A stretch of 25,305 nt of DNA. Source: a virus. The stretch is taken from positions 1 through 25,305 of the IMG/VR virus record IMGVR_UViG_3300033143_001149. One strand, 5' to 3'. A program made the translations under genes and the position numbers. The notes under the pieces are model-generated. The model ran no database searches and was not told the DNA's origin. It was given only the letters and a program-made list of their open reading frames with translations. Shown piece by piece: positions 13,793 to 22,994 of this stretch; positions within the stretch are counted from its first letter, which is position 1, and each line of letters starts with the position of its first letter.

Positions 13793-14291
13793 CCATGGCC
13801 GTTATAATTTATACGGTGTATATTTAGAATGTAAGGACGAAATGGATTCTGGTATTAATTCCTTTCCAAAAGGAGTTACAAAATCTAAGGAAGTTACATA
13901 CCGAACATTTGCAATGGTGATTAAAATGTATTTCAAAATTTCATTTGAAATGCTACTCAAGGGAATGAGTGTTCCTTTGTTAAATAAGTTTGGAATACTT
14001 AATGTTGTTAAAACACAATGTATTCGATATAATCCTTATAGATTTGCAATATATAAAGATGAGTCAGGGAAAGTTATAAGTAAAAAAGTTAAAATAAAAT
14101 TAAAGTCTGGTTATTGGTATTTTGTTTTCTGGGATTCTCCTAAGAAATGGAGACAGTACAGGTTTAATATCAATATAAAATATAAAAGAGCATACATGGA
14201 GTTGGTTAATGATGGATTTGATTATCTTGACTACACTTTAGATGGTTACGGTAGGAATGCTTCAATTGATTATATACAACATATAAAATAG
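13776..14291 (+). CDS. Basic virion-region protein, function unknown
   Basis: The 171-residue protein overlaps the preceding gene by 17 bases, which suggests coupled translation. It is strongly basic and aromatic: VTYRTFAMVIKMYFKISFEML is a helical core, LLNKFGILNVVKTQCIRYNP a hydrophobic/basic hairpin, and KKVKIKLKSGYWYFVFWDSP a beta-rich basic stretch, followed by YRFNINIKYKRAYMELVNDG. The order L-x-x-K-F-G-x-L recalls a conserved small protein of crAss-like and related phage structural regions, which I cannot name. It could be a DNA-contacting virion or assembly protein. It ends with TAG, 2 bases before the next gene. Confidence 0.5.
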   Translation: MQKLDNHGRYNLYGVYLECKDEMDSGINSFPKGVTKSKEVTYRTFAMVIKMYFKISFEMLLKGMSVPLLNKFGILNVVKTQCIRYNPYRFAIYKDESGKVISKKVKIKLKSGYWYFVFWDSPKKWRQYRFNINIKYKRAYMELVNDGFDYLDYTLDGYGRNASIDYIQHIK

Positions 14292-14293
14292 CT

Positions 14294-15496
14294 ATGGGTA
14301 ATACTGCAAATAAAATTTCATTAAACAGAATCATTGGTGATGTTATTGGGAATCTTAATTTAAAAGTTACAAATAATATCAAAGATGATTTTGCAAGATG
14401 GGCTTGTGAGGCTGAAGGTAAGATAGGTTCTACTTCGTCTTATCGTCATTATGAATGTGAGTTAACAATAAGAAATCGTAAAGCATCTTTGCCACCTAAT
14501 TTCTCTTATCTAGAAGCTCTTAAGATTGGTAATAAGATTATCAATGTAACTGAGCGTTCATTTAGATTATTTAATAAAGGATTTAAGGCTGGATCTCCAC
14601 TTGCACCTTCTAATTTTATTGGCGGTCAAAAGGTTACAAATACTCCAGGTGTTCCATTAGTTATCGATGTGAAACTAGCAGGAGCTTTTACTGCAGGTGA
14701 TGTTATTACTGTAACGGTAACTGCAAATAATTGTGGTTCTGTAAACTCAAACACTTTTAATTACATTGTTCAGGCGGGAGATTCGTTAACTGTAATTGCT
14801 GCAAATATTTCTACACAAATTAATGCTATCGGAAGTATTGGTTATTCATCTGCTCCCGGAAACGATTTGTTTCAAGTTATTGGTGATGACCCTACTATAT
14901 CTTTTCAGGTTGCTTTATTTACTGATAGTGTTAATGGAAGTTTAACGCAATGTGTAACTCAGCAAAGAGTTCCACCTAAAACGAATACTGTTAATTTAAA
15001 CAACACAAATAAAAACCCAATACTACAATCTAATAATCTTGCAAACGCTTCTGTTGCCGAATTGAATACTGGTTTACAGTCTAATGGCGCTAATGGATGG
15101 AGTGGTCGAAACAGTTTAAATAGTAATGGTTATGATTACGGTGATTATTCTGCTTCTGTTTTCTCTATAGATAATGGTTGTATTAATTTTAATGCCTTAG
15201 ATGATACAAAAATAGGTGTCTCTTACATGGGTGTTGAATTAGATAAAGAAGGTTGGCCGTTAGTATCAGAAACTCATGAAGATGCTGTTACTGCTTATAT
15301 TATGTATATGCACAAAGCAATAAGTTTTTACAATGGGAAAACTCCATTATATGTTTATGAGAAATTAGAGCGTAGATGGTTTGACTTATGTGGTCAAGCA
15401 AGAGGTGACGATGAATTGCCAAATGCAGAAGAAATGAAATATTTAGCAAATATGTGGATGCAATTAGTTCCGCTACCAAGTCTTGAAAACTTTTAA
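14294..15496 (+). CDS. Tail-tube/connector protein (P22 gp4/T7 gp11-like) with inserted beta-domain
   Basis: The 400-residue protein has the two ends of a podovirus connector/tail-tubular protein. The N-terminal helical part includes DDFARWACEAEGKIGSTSSY (31-50), followed by ECELTIRNRKASLPPNFSYL. The C-terminal part contains INFNALDDTKIGVSYMG (297-313) and WPLVSETHEDAVTAYIMY (321-338), with a helical tail. Between them (about 118-222) lies a beta-sandwich (GDVITVTVTANN at 135-146, IVQAGDSLTVIAANIS at 158-173) with the same strand order as the auxiliary protein at 12329. It is probably an inserted surface domain. The insertion is followed by an Asn/Ser-rich linker (about 225-285). The protein should form a ring below the portal, at the head-tail junction. 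It begins 2 bases after the upstream TAG. Confidence 0.65.
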   Translation: MGNTANKISLNRIIGDVIGNLNLKVTNNIKDDFARWACEAEGKIGSTSSYRHYECELTIRNRKASLPPNFSYLEALKIGNKIINVTERSFRLFNKGFKAGSPLAPSNFIGGQKVTNTPGVPLVIDVKLAGAFTAGDVITVTVTANNCGSVNSNTFNYIVQAGDSLTVIAANISTQINAIGSIGYSSAPGNDLFQVIGDDPTISFQVALFTDSVNGSLTQCVTQQRVPPKTNTVNLNNTNKNPILQSNNLANASVAELNTGLQSNGANGWSGRNSLNSNGYDYGDYSASVFSIDNGCINFNALDDTKIGVSYMGVELDKEGWPLVSETHEDAVTAYIMYMHKAISFYNGKTPLYVYEKLERRWFDLCGQARGDDELPNAEEMKYLANMWMQLVPLPSLENF

Positions 15497-15498
15497 TT

Positions 15499-18400
15499 AT
15501 GCAAGGAGATTCAGCAATAAATGTATTTAGTGGAGGAATGTCTGGTGATATAGATATTCTCAATACTGACCCGTCTACTTATAGAGATTCTATGAATGGT
15601 AGACTGATGTTTAATAAGGATGGTACTTATTCTTGGGAGACAGAGAACGGAAGTAAAATTTCGTTTATACTCTCCGCTAATGGTGGGGCAGACAGTCGGA
15701 CATATAAAATATTAGGTAACACTGGTAATGATAATATTCGTATTATCTGGTCACATTATGAAGATGCAAGTCCTGCGTTATCTAATTCTGAAATTGGAAT
15801 ATTCTCAATTAATGAAGCTGGCATTGGACAATACAAAACTTTATTTAATGATGTAAATGACCCTAATGGAGATAAATTAACTCTTCTTTATAAGAATCAA
15901 ATTGAAGCAAGATTTGTTTATGAAAACCCTAAAATAATTAGATGTTATTGGATTGATGGAATTGCTATTGATAGTAATCGCCCAAGAGTTATAACAATGA
16001 GTTTTGATGAAAATCTGGCTACTCCCCTTGGAAACGAATCTGATGTAAGTGCTTATTCTGTAGATAATCCATCTGTATTCGGAATGAATAGTCAGACCAA
16101 TTTTAAAATGGGATTGCTTAAGTATGTTAAGAATGTTGGTGGTGGTTTGCTATCAGGAGTTTATCAATACACCTATAGTTTAGGAACTAAGGAAGGTTAC
16201 AACACTCCTTGGTACCCACCTACACGTAGGGTATTTGTGGCTAATGCTCAGGTAGATAGTTCTAACTGGCATAAATATCAATTTAGTTCTGGAGGTGTTT
16301 CTACAAGTAAGGGAAATCAAGTTCAAATTAAAGGGATTGATCAACGATATGATAGAATAAGAGTGGCATATATTTACTCTGTAACTAGTTCTACCGTAGT
16401 TCATTCTAAAATATTTTTACAAACTAAAGTTGATAAAAACCCAGGTGGAGATACAATGACTTTTGACCATGTTGGAAATATTGGAGAACCATTATTAACA
16501 TCTGAAATAGCTGATATATTTAGTGGTATTTTAGGGGCTAAAACTTTAAACATAAAAGATTCTACATTATATTATGGAAATATTAAAGAAAATATTTTAC
16601 AAGAATTTGATTTAGAACCTATTTTAGAAAACTTAACTATTACGCCATTCTTTAAAGATATGCGTTCTGATGAAGGTCAGCCAGGTGTTTCAAATTTAAC
16701 CCGTCCTATTACACATCAATATCCTAAAACTGGTATAACTCAAATACAGCAACATGATGATTCGGGTGGTACAGAAGATTATGTTATTGATAAAGATTAT
16801 GTAAATTATAAAGGAACACAAATAGATCATTCTTGTTCTGGTTATTTTAGGGCAGAAACTTATCGTATGGCTATTGTGTTTTTTGATTTATTAGGATTTG
16901 AATCTTTTTCATTTCATTTGGCTGATATACAAATGCCAAATATAACGGGAGCCGATTATGAGTGGAATAGGATTAGAGAAGATGGTTCCATTGTTAATTT
17001 TCAGGGTAATTTAGGTGTTCCTGCTTGGCAAACAAATAATTATAACTATGATAATTTTAGAAGTCGAAAAGTTTTAGTTGGAGATGTAGGTCAGAATTAT
17101 ATTACTGGCACTGGAACAAGATCCGTTTCTCATTTAAAGATAATGGGATTAAAGTTTGGTGGTATTGATATTTCAAGTATTAAGAATTTAATTAGTGGAT
17201 TTAAAATTGTAAGAGCTCCAAGAGATAAAACAATTTTACTACAAGGCTCTATTATGCCCTGTGTTGGAACTGATGACAATGAAGATGGACCTGTAGTGTT
17301 ACCTTTACCAAGTACGCATCAAAACTTTTATGATTTTGGTCAAAGTTCAGCTCCTAATGGAAATTCAATTGCTTCTGATGTTAAATTAGAGAAGCCTTTT
17401 GCTTTTCATAATGAAGGAACTAATCCAGAGGATAGATATTTTGTTAGACCTAATACTTCTGTAATGTATGCTCCTGCTATAAATTTTGGTACCGCAGGAC
17501 TTCCAAATATCCAAAGTGAAGATCAAGTTAAAATTGTTGGTTGTGCATGGGATACATATAATGATACAAATCCTGATGATGGTACAAACACTTCAAGAGC
17601 ATTTAGAGCTACTGCTCAATATATGTGGTATGGCAAACATTATAACACTTGGAATGATTGGCATAAGCCAGGCTTTTCTACTAACCCTTTTCCAAGATAT
17701 GAATCTTATATGGAAGGTATTGTAAGAGTTGACCTTTTAAATCCAAGAGGATTTATAGAAGATTGGATTTCAAATACAGCTGGTGGTGTAAGATTAAATA
17801 ATGATGTAACTGCTAAGGATGCCGATGATAATAATCGCTCTGCACATGGGGCTTTTAGCACTATATACATGAATCATGGAAATTTTATTCCAACATCCTC
17901 GTCTGGAGGAACTAATGATTTTTCTTATGCTCCTTTATTTAAAAATGGGGATCCTTCATCAAGTGGTTATCCGGGAATTTCTATAGGAATTTCTATGGAG
18001 TTTATGGGGCATTTACTTTTTAATTGGGTAAGACCAAATCCTCAACCATACGGAGGGCTTACCTTAAGCTCATTAGAAACTACTATATTTTATGGAACAG
18101 GTCATTTTCAGCCTATAAATAATGTTACGTTTGATGCTCAGGGAATGCCTGCTGATAATATCTTTAACGGTATTGAAGTTTGGGGTGGAGATTGTTTTTT
18201 AGATTATATATCTCACATGAGAATGTATCCTCACTCTAAAGATTTAGATGATGATGATTACTCTGATGGTAGGATATTTCCATGGGAAAATGAATATAAT
18301 CATACAATGAGGTTTGCAGGAACTGCAGGCGGAGTTGGTACTGACTTAATGCTTGTTTGGACTAATGTAATGGCTAGACCAAGGGGAGATTTGTCTGGCT

Positions 18401-19962
18401 ATCCAGCCTCTGCTCATGGTTTGTATAGTGGAGATAGTGATCCAGATGGAGGTCCTACTGGAGTTTTTGAAGAGTTTCATATTAATGATGCACTTAATTT
18501 TCAAGAGTTAACAGAATTTTACAATCCTAAACCAATTAACTTTTTGTCTAATGATATATTTCCAGTTCGATGGAGATATAGCCCGGATAAAATATATGGA
18601 GATCCAATTGATACTTGGAGAACGTTTCAAGTAAATGATTTTAGAGATTTGAATGGTAGATATGGTGAAATTACAAGTTCACTTTATATATTTAATCAAA
18701 TATATTCTTGGCAGGTCTCTGCATTTGGAAGGTTAAGAGCTTCTGATAGAGCATTAATAGAGTCGGAAAATCAAGGGTCATTAAGTACTGGAGTTGGAGA
18801 TAAGCTTGATGGTGTAGATTATATTTCTACAGAGTTTGGGAATCAACATCAATGGAGTTTGTTTGCCTCAAATTCTGCTGCTTATTGGGTTGATGTTAAT
18901 AAGAGGAAGATAATGAAGTTTGCTCAAGATGGTCAAAATCCATTGTCTGATATTAAAGGTCAGCATCAATACCTAGAGCAAGAACTTCCACTATTTGAGG
19001 ACTATGATAATCCTGTATTAAATAGAGGTGTTCATGGCGTGTTTGATTTTGGAAATAATGAGGCGATATTTACTTTCAATAGAGATAGATACCTTTATCC
19101 AGACGATAATAATAATATTGTTTTGGTTTCTAGATCTGAACTTGGAAAAACTTATTCGCCATATATTGTTGAACAAAATCAATCGGCAGTACTTAGCTCT
19201 ACATCTAATGGTCAATCCGTTTATTTGCCTAATGGAAATATAGGTGTTGGTATTAATGAAAATACAATATTATATTTAATGCCAGAGCCTAATGCGTATG
19301 TAACATTTGATGTTTACAATGTTGACAATAGTGGAATATCATTATTATTTACCGCAAGTCCTGGAAAATATTATAGATGTTTTAGGCATGGAATTAATGA
19401 TGCTTGGATGTATGAAGAGGTTCTAAAAAATGATACTACTCCTCATAAAGAAAGTCTTACTTATAGTGAGTATGGAAATTGGTTTTCAAGTTATCATTCG
19501 TATTCGCCAACAGCATATATTGGAACCAAGTTTGTTGTGATGTCGCAAGACTCTAAAGGAATTTATAATCCTATTAGAGAGGTTATGGTTCACGATATGG
19601 GGTTAAAGGCGCACTTTCCTTCTTGGTCTAATAAATCATATTTTACTATTTCTATTAACGAATCTCCAATGGTTGCAAAATCATTTGATTCATTGAGAAT
19701 AAATTGTAACGAAGATGCTAATGCTTATATTGATACAATTCTAATGCTGACTGAAACTCAGTTCTATTTTATGGATATGAATACTGATACAAGAAAAAAA
19801 TATTTAGAAGATGTATTAAGAGTTCCTTTAAGAGCCGAGGATCAACAGGATAGAATGAGAGGTAAACATTTATCACTAACAGTTGAACTAAAAAATAATA
19901 CTACTTTTAGAGACAGAATCACTAACTTAGTAGCTTATTTTAGAACTTCAAAAAGATTTTAA
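15499..19962 (+). CDS. Very long muzzle/stabilisation-type tail protein
   Basis: The 1487-residue protein opens with INVFSGGMSGDIDILN (7-22) then PSTYRDSMNGRLMF, the hallmark start of stabilisation/muzzle proteins of crAss-like and related Bacteroidota podoviruses. It ends with DRMRGKHLSLTVELKN and a YFRTSKRF tail, the usual C-terminal strand and basic end of this group. The long middle is beta-rich with many Gly, Asn, Asp and Tyr, and shows no signal peptide or membrane helix. Such proteins form the distal part of the short tail (muzzle) or plug it. It starts 2 bases after the connector gene (TTTTAATTATGC context) and is the largest protein in the window. A receptor-binding or polysaccharide-active module inside the middle cannot be excluded or named from sequence alone. 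Confidence 0.65.
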   Translation: MQGDSAINVFSGGMSGDIDILNTDPSTYRDSMNGRLMFNKDGTYSWETENGSKISFILSANGGADSRTYKILGNTGNDNIRIIWSHYEDASPALSNSEIGIFSINEAGIGQYKTLFNDVNDPNGDKLTLLYKNQIEARFVYENPKIIRCYWIDGIAIDSNRPRVITMSFDENLATPLGNESDVSAYSVDNPSVFGMNSQTNFKMGLLKYVKNVGGGLLSGVYQYTYSLGTKEGYNTPWYPPTRRVFVANAQVDSSNWHKYQFSSGGVSTSKGNQVQIKGIDQRYDRIRVAYIYSVTSSTVVHSKIFLQTKVDKNPGGDTMTFDHVGNIGEPLLTSEIADIFSGILGAKTLNIKDSTLYYGNIKENILQEFDLEPILENLTITPFFKDMRSDEGQPGVSNLTRPITHQYPKTGITQIQQHDDSGGTEDYVIDKDYVNYKGTQIDHSCSGYFRAETYRMAIVFFDLLGFESFSFHLADIQMPNITGADYEWNRIREDGSIVNFQGNLGVPAWQTNNYNYDNFRSRKVLVGDVGQNYITGTGTRSVSHLKIMGLKFGGIDISSIKNLISGFKIVRAPRDKTILLQGSIMPCVGTDDNEDGPVVLPLPSTHQNFYDFGQSSAPNGNSIASDVKLEKPFAFHNEGTNPEDRYFVRPNTSVMYAPAINFGTAGLPNIQSEDQVKIVGCAWDTYNDTNPDDGTNTSRAFRATAQYMWYGKHYNTWNDWHKPGFSTNPFPRYESYMEGIVRVDLLNPRGFIEDWISNTAGGVRLNNDVTAKDADDNNRSAHGAFSTIYMNHGNFIPTSSSGGTNDFSYAPLFKNGDPSSSGYPGISIGISMEFMGHLLFNWVRPNPQPYGGLTLSSLETTIFYGTGHFQPINNVTFDAQGMPADNIFNGIEVWGGDCFLDYISHMRMYPHSKDLDDDDYSDGRIFPWENEYNHTMRFAGTAGGVGTDLMLVWTNVMARPRGDLSGYPASAHGLYSGDSDPDGGPTGVFEEFHINDALNFQELTEFYNPKPINFLSNDIFPVRWRYSPDKIYGDPIDTWRTFQVNDFRDLNGRYGEITSSLYIFNQIYSWQVSAFGRLRASDRALIESENQGSLSTGVGDKLDGVDYISTEFGNQHQWSLFASNSAAYWVDVNKRKIMKFAQDGQNPLSDIKGQHQYLEQELPLFEDYDNPVLNRGVHGVFDFGNNEAIFTFNRDRYLYPDDNNNIVLVSRSELGKTYSPYIVEQNQSAVLSSTSNGQSVYLPNGNIGVGINENTILYLMPEPNAYVTFDVYNVDNSGISLLFTASPGKYYRCFRHGINDAWMYEEVLKNDTTPHKESLTYSEYGNWFSSYHSYSPTAYIGTKFVVMSQDSKGIYNPIREVMVHDMGLKAHFPSWSNKSYFTISINESPMVAKSFDSLRINCNEDANAYIDTILMLTETQFYFMDMNTDTRKKYLEDVLRVPLRAEDQQDRMRGKHLSLTVELKNNTTFRDRITNLVAYFRTSKRF

Positions 19963-19965
19963 ATT

Positions 19966-20832
19966 ATGGCAGTATTTACAAGTACATCAGAATTAGAGCA
20001 GCAGAAACAGCATAGAAACTTCAAGAAGCAAACCGGATGGAAAGCTGGTGCAATGGCTATGATGGGTCATAATGCGGATGGAACTAAAAATTCTTTCGGT
20101 AAATATTTAGGAGGTAGTCCTTTAATGACTCTTGGTGCAGGTATTATGTCGCAAGATTCTGATGCCGAGGAAGTTATAAAGTCTCAACAAGAAGCAGAGA
20201 TAAGTCATCAGCTAGGGGTTGTTGAGTTTGTTGGTGAAATATATGGTGCGGGTGCTGCTTCGGGTGCTTCGGGAGGTGCTGGTGCAGCTAGTGGGTCTGC
20301 TACTGGTGGAAGTGCTGCTTCAATGTTTGGTCAAGGCGGTGGCGGTGCAGCAGGGCAAGGCTCTATGATGGGAAATACAATGAACTCAGCTTTAGGTGGT
20401 TCGGGTGGTGCTAATAGCTTACAATCTACAGTTGGTGGTGGAAGTTCTATGTTTAAAGAGGGAACTAAGGCAAGCGATCTTGCTAATAGCGAAGGTGGTA
20501 AAACATTAACTAATAAATTAAGTGAACAAGGCAAGCAGTCTGTTATAGATGAAATGAATGCTTCAGCAGGTGATATACTACCATTAGAAAGTGAATATAC
20601 AACAGAAGGTGATTCTGTATCTTCGGCTGGAAGTGCTAACGTTGATTCTTCAGTAAGTAGTGGACAAACTGATTCTATGAGTAGCATGGCAAGTGCGACA
20701 GAATCATTACCATTGGTTGGTTCTGCAACAGGTTTATATGCTGAAAAAATGGCTATTGCTGATGCTTATGAAGGTAAACGTAGAGAAATTGCAGGAAGAA
20801 CTACTAAAAGTTCTGGCGCTAGAAGAGTTTAA
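19966..20832 (+). CDS. Gly/Ala/Ser-rich virion-region protein, candidate cargo/ejection protein
   Basis: The 288-residue protein has a basic, helical N-terminus (STSELEQQKQHRNFKKQTGW) and a small hydrophobic stretch with GKYLGGSPLMTLGAGIMSQ. A low-complexity middle (about 90-150) consists almost wholly of Gly, Ala, Ser and Met, and the C-terminal helix is polar. Proteins directly after the muzzle gene in crAss-like phages are virion cargo or ejection proteins; a flexible Gly/Ala-rich middle and an amphipathic N-terminus are compatible with a protein that leaves the particle with DNA. Nothing proves this. It begins 3 bases after the muzzle stop (TTTAAATTATGG context) and is followed by 2 bases before the next gene. 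Confidence 0.5.
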   Translation: MAVFTSTSELEQQKQHRNFKKQTGWKAGAMAMMGHNADGTKNSFGKYLGGSPLMTLGAGIMSQDSDAEEVIKSQQEAEISHQLGVVEFVGEIYGAGAASGASGGAGAASGSATGGSAASMFGQGGGGAAGQGSMMGNTMNSALGGSGGANSLQSTVGGGSSMFKEGTKASDLANSEGGKTLTNKLSEQGKQSVIDEMNASAGDILPLESEYTTEGDSVSSAGSANVDSSVSSGQTDSMSSMASATESLPLVGSATGLYAEKMAIADAYEGKRREIAGRTTKSSGARRV

Positions 20833-20834
20833 TT

Positions 20835-22982
20835 ATGGCTAAGACACAAAAAGAAATAGATAATAATGCTAGAGCTTCTGTTGAAAGGTCGCAGAAAATT
20901 TCAATGGTATATAGAAAGCAGCAAGAGCTTGACGCGTTACAAGAAGAACTAGACTCTATTGCTGTAAAATTTAATGTAAATAAAACTGAGGCACAAAATA
21001 AAGCTGAATTAGTAACTCCATTAGAGAGAAAGATTAAGAATGCAAAAAGTGTTTTAAATAAAGAGCATATAAAAGTAATCAATAGTGGTGATAGGGAGTT
21101 GATTAAAGATTATAAGAAAACTTTATCTGCAGATGATTACGGTAAAAAAATTGCTTCATCTGTGAATTACAACCCTTCCAAACAATCGAAAAAAAATACG
21201 ACAATGGCTAAGACTAATAAGAGAGATAAAATCGTGTCTGATTTTAGAGAGAATTTACAAGCTAAAGAAGATAAACTTGCTTATTTAGAACAAAAGGATC
21301 CTAACAGTAAGGAGTATAAGGATTTAAAAGCCGAGATAGAAAACGGTAAAATTATATCTGTTTATCAGGACCAGAAAAATAAGGAAGAACAATACGATAA
21401 AGATATTGCCGAGGCTGAGAAGAGTGGTAACTGGACAAGAGCTAAAGAGTTAGATACTGAGAAAAAATCTTTTGATAAGAATAAGGTTGATTTCGGCAAG
21501 ATGACTAAAGAGCTAGAGGCAAATAATGCATTTAGATATTCGACAAGAGAAGGTGCTCAACCATTTCTTAAAACGGGTAAGGATATTTTAGACGTTAATA
21601 TGGGTAATATTAACGAATCTTTTGCTAAAAGTAATCAAGAGTTTATTTCTGAAAGAGATGCTGAACGTGCTGCTTTAAATATTGAGAGAGCTTCTTCTGA
21701 AGATGGATCAGGAAGTACTTCGAGTAGCGAAACTAGAAGCTCAACTTCTAGCCGTTCTGAAAAAACACAAATTGAAACTCGTCCTGAAAGACAGCCTAAT
21801 GCAGCTAGTGATACTTCTGATTTAGAAAAAGGAAGTCAAGATTGGGCTCAAATAGCAGAACAAAGACAACAAGAAATTGATGATCTTAACTCAGCCGAAT
21901 CTGAAGAATTTCAATTTGATTATGCTCCAGACGGGCAAAGTGATAAAGATGTTCTTGGTAGTTTAATGGATGTTGGTAGAGGTGCTGTAGGGATGATGGG
22001 AGCTATGGAAGAAGTTCCTACTTATGAAAGAGGAACTATGTGGAATCAGGCAATGGACGAATCTGAGAGGATGCGTGATGAAGGATTGTCTGCTGATGAA
22101 TTAAACTATCGTAATCAACAAGCTGAACAAGCTTATGCATATAATGTTAAGAATATTCGTAGAGGTGCGGGAGGAAGTGCAGGAGCTTATTTAGGTAATG
22201 TTCAAAGTGCTGCTGCAGGTCTTTATGGAGAATATGGAAAGACTGCTGCTATTGATGAAGGACTTCGTAGACAGAATAGAGCTAACTTCCAAGGGATGGC
22301 TGGAAAAGATGAGGTTATTAATCGTCAAATATTTCAAGATGATTTATCCCAGGTACTAAAAAACAAAGAACAAGGTGCTGCCTTAGTTGGTGATGCTATA
22401 AATAATATCCAAGAGAGAGAACAATTCAGAAAGAAATATGGAAAGGATAGTGCTTCTTACGCATACAAGAAAGCTTTAACTAAAGATTTAGAATCTGAAT
22501 CTTTCTATAGAGATAAATCTAATAAAAGTAGAACTGGCAAAGCTTTACGTGAATTAGAATTTGAAAGAGATAAAGCTTTAGAAAAGTCAGGAGATGTGAA
22601 TGTTATTGATGGTGCTCAAAATGATGCGTTAGTAAAAGAAACAATGGCTAAGACTCAACAGGCTGATACATTAGGTAATAGTACTGGTTCGGGATTAGTA
22701 AATGATGCTTTAAGTAATGCTAAAACTGAAACAGTTCCTACTGAAATTAATGCAGAAGGAAAGCCTATAACTGGAGGAACAGTTACTAAGACTTCTTCTT
22801 CTCCTTCTCCTAGTGGTCAATCTGAACAAGAGATTTCTAAAGAAAATATTGCCAAAAACATAAAGAAATCTGAGCCTAAAAAACTTAAGAAAGAATTAGA
22901 TATTCTTATTGATGCAGAGCAGTATGGTGGTCTTACCAAAGAACAAGAGGTAAGAAAAAATGAATTAAAGGGATTAATTTAA
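20835..22982 (+). CDS. Long coiled-coil protein, candidate internal virion protein
   Basis: The 715-residue protein is highly charged and helical. Regions about 10-75, 130-210 and 545-580 are rich in Lys, Glu, Gln and Ala with heptad-like spacing, so coiled coils are likely. The middle (about 285-330) is a low-complexity Ser/Thr/Arg stretch, followed by an acidic Asp/Ser/Gln part and a Gly/Ala segment (RGAGGSAGAYLGNVQSAAAG). The N-terminus MAKTQKE is echoed in frame at residues 124 and 604 (MAKTNKR, MAKTQQA). It has no membrane helix or enzyme motif. Order after the muzzle suggests an internal or ejected virion protein. It ends 12 bases before the next gene. Confidence 0.5.
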   Translation: MAKTQKEIDNNARASVERSQKISMVYRKQQELDALQEELDSIAVKFNVNKTEAQNKAELVTPLERKIKNAKSVLNKEHIKVINSGDRELIKDYKKTLSADDYGKKIASSVNYNPSKQSKKNTTMAKTNKRDKIVSDFRENLQAKEDKLAYLEQKDPNSKEYKDLKAEIENGKIISVYQDQKNKEEQYDKDIAEAEKSGNWTRAKELDTEKKSFDKNKVDFGKMTKELEANNAFRYSTREGAQPFLKTGKDILDVNMGNINESFAKSNQEFISERDAERAALNIERASSEDGSGSTSSSETRSSTSSRSEKTQIETRPERQPNAASDTSDLEKGSQDWAQIAEQRQQEIDDLNSAESEEFQFDYAPDGQSDKDVLGSLMDVGRGAVGMMGAMEEVPTYERGTMWNQAMDESERMRDEGLSADELNYRNQQAEQAYAYNVKNIRRGAGGSAGAYLGNVQSAAAGLYGEYGKTAAIDEGLRRQNRANFQGMAGKDEVINRQIFQDDLSQVLKNKEQGAALVGDAINNIQEREQFRKKYGKDSASYAYKKALTKDLESESFYRDKSNKSRTGKALRELEFERDKALEKSGDVNVIDGAQNDALVKETMAKTQQADTLGNSTGSGLVNDALSNAKTETVPTEINAEGKPITGGTVTKTSSSPSPSGQSEQEISKENIAKNIKKSEPKKLKKELDILIDAEQYGGLTKEQEVRKNELKGLI

Positions 22983-22994
22983 TATATTTACACA

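Noticed and set aside
20331-20687. Leftward 118-codon ORF antisense to the Gly/Ala-rich gene
   Set aside because: Its Pro/Leu/Ser-rich product mirrors the Gly/Ala/Ser codons of the rightward gene, which is tightly packed between its neighbours.
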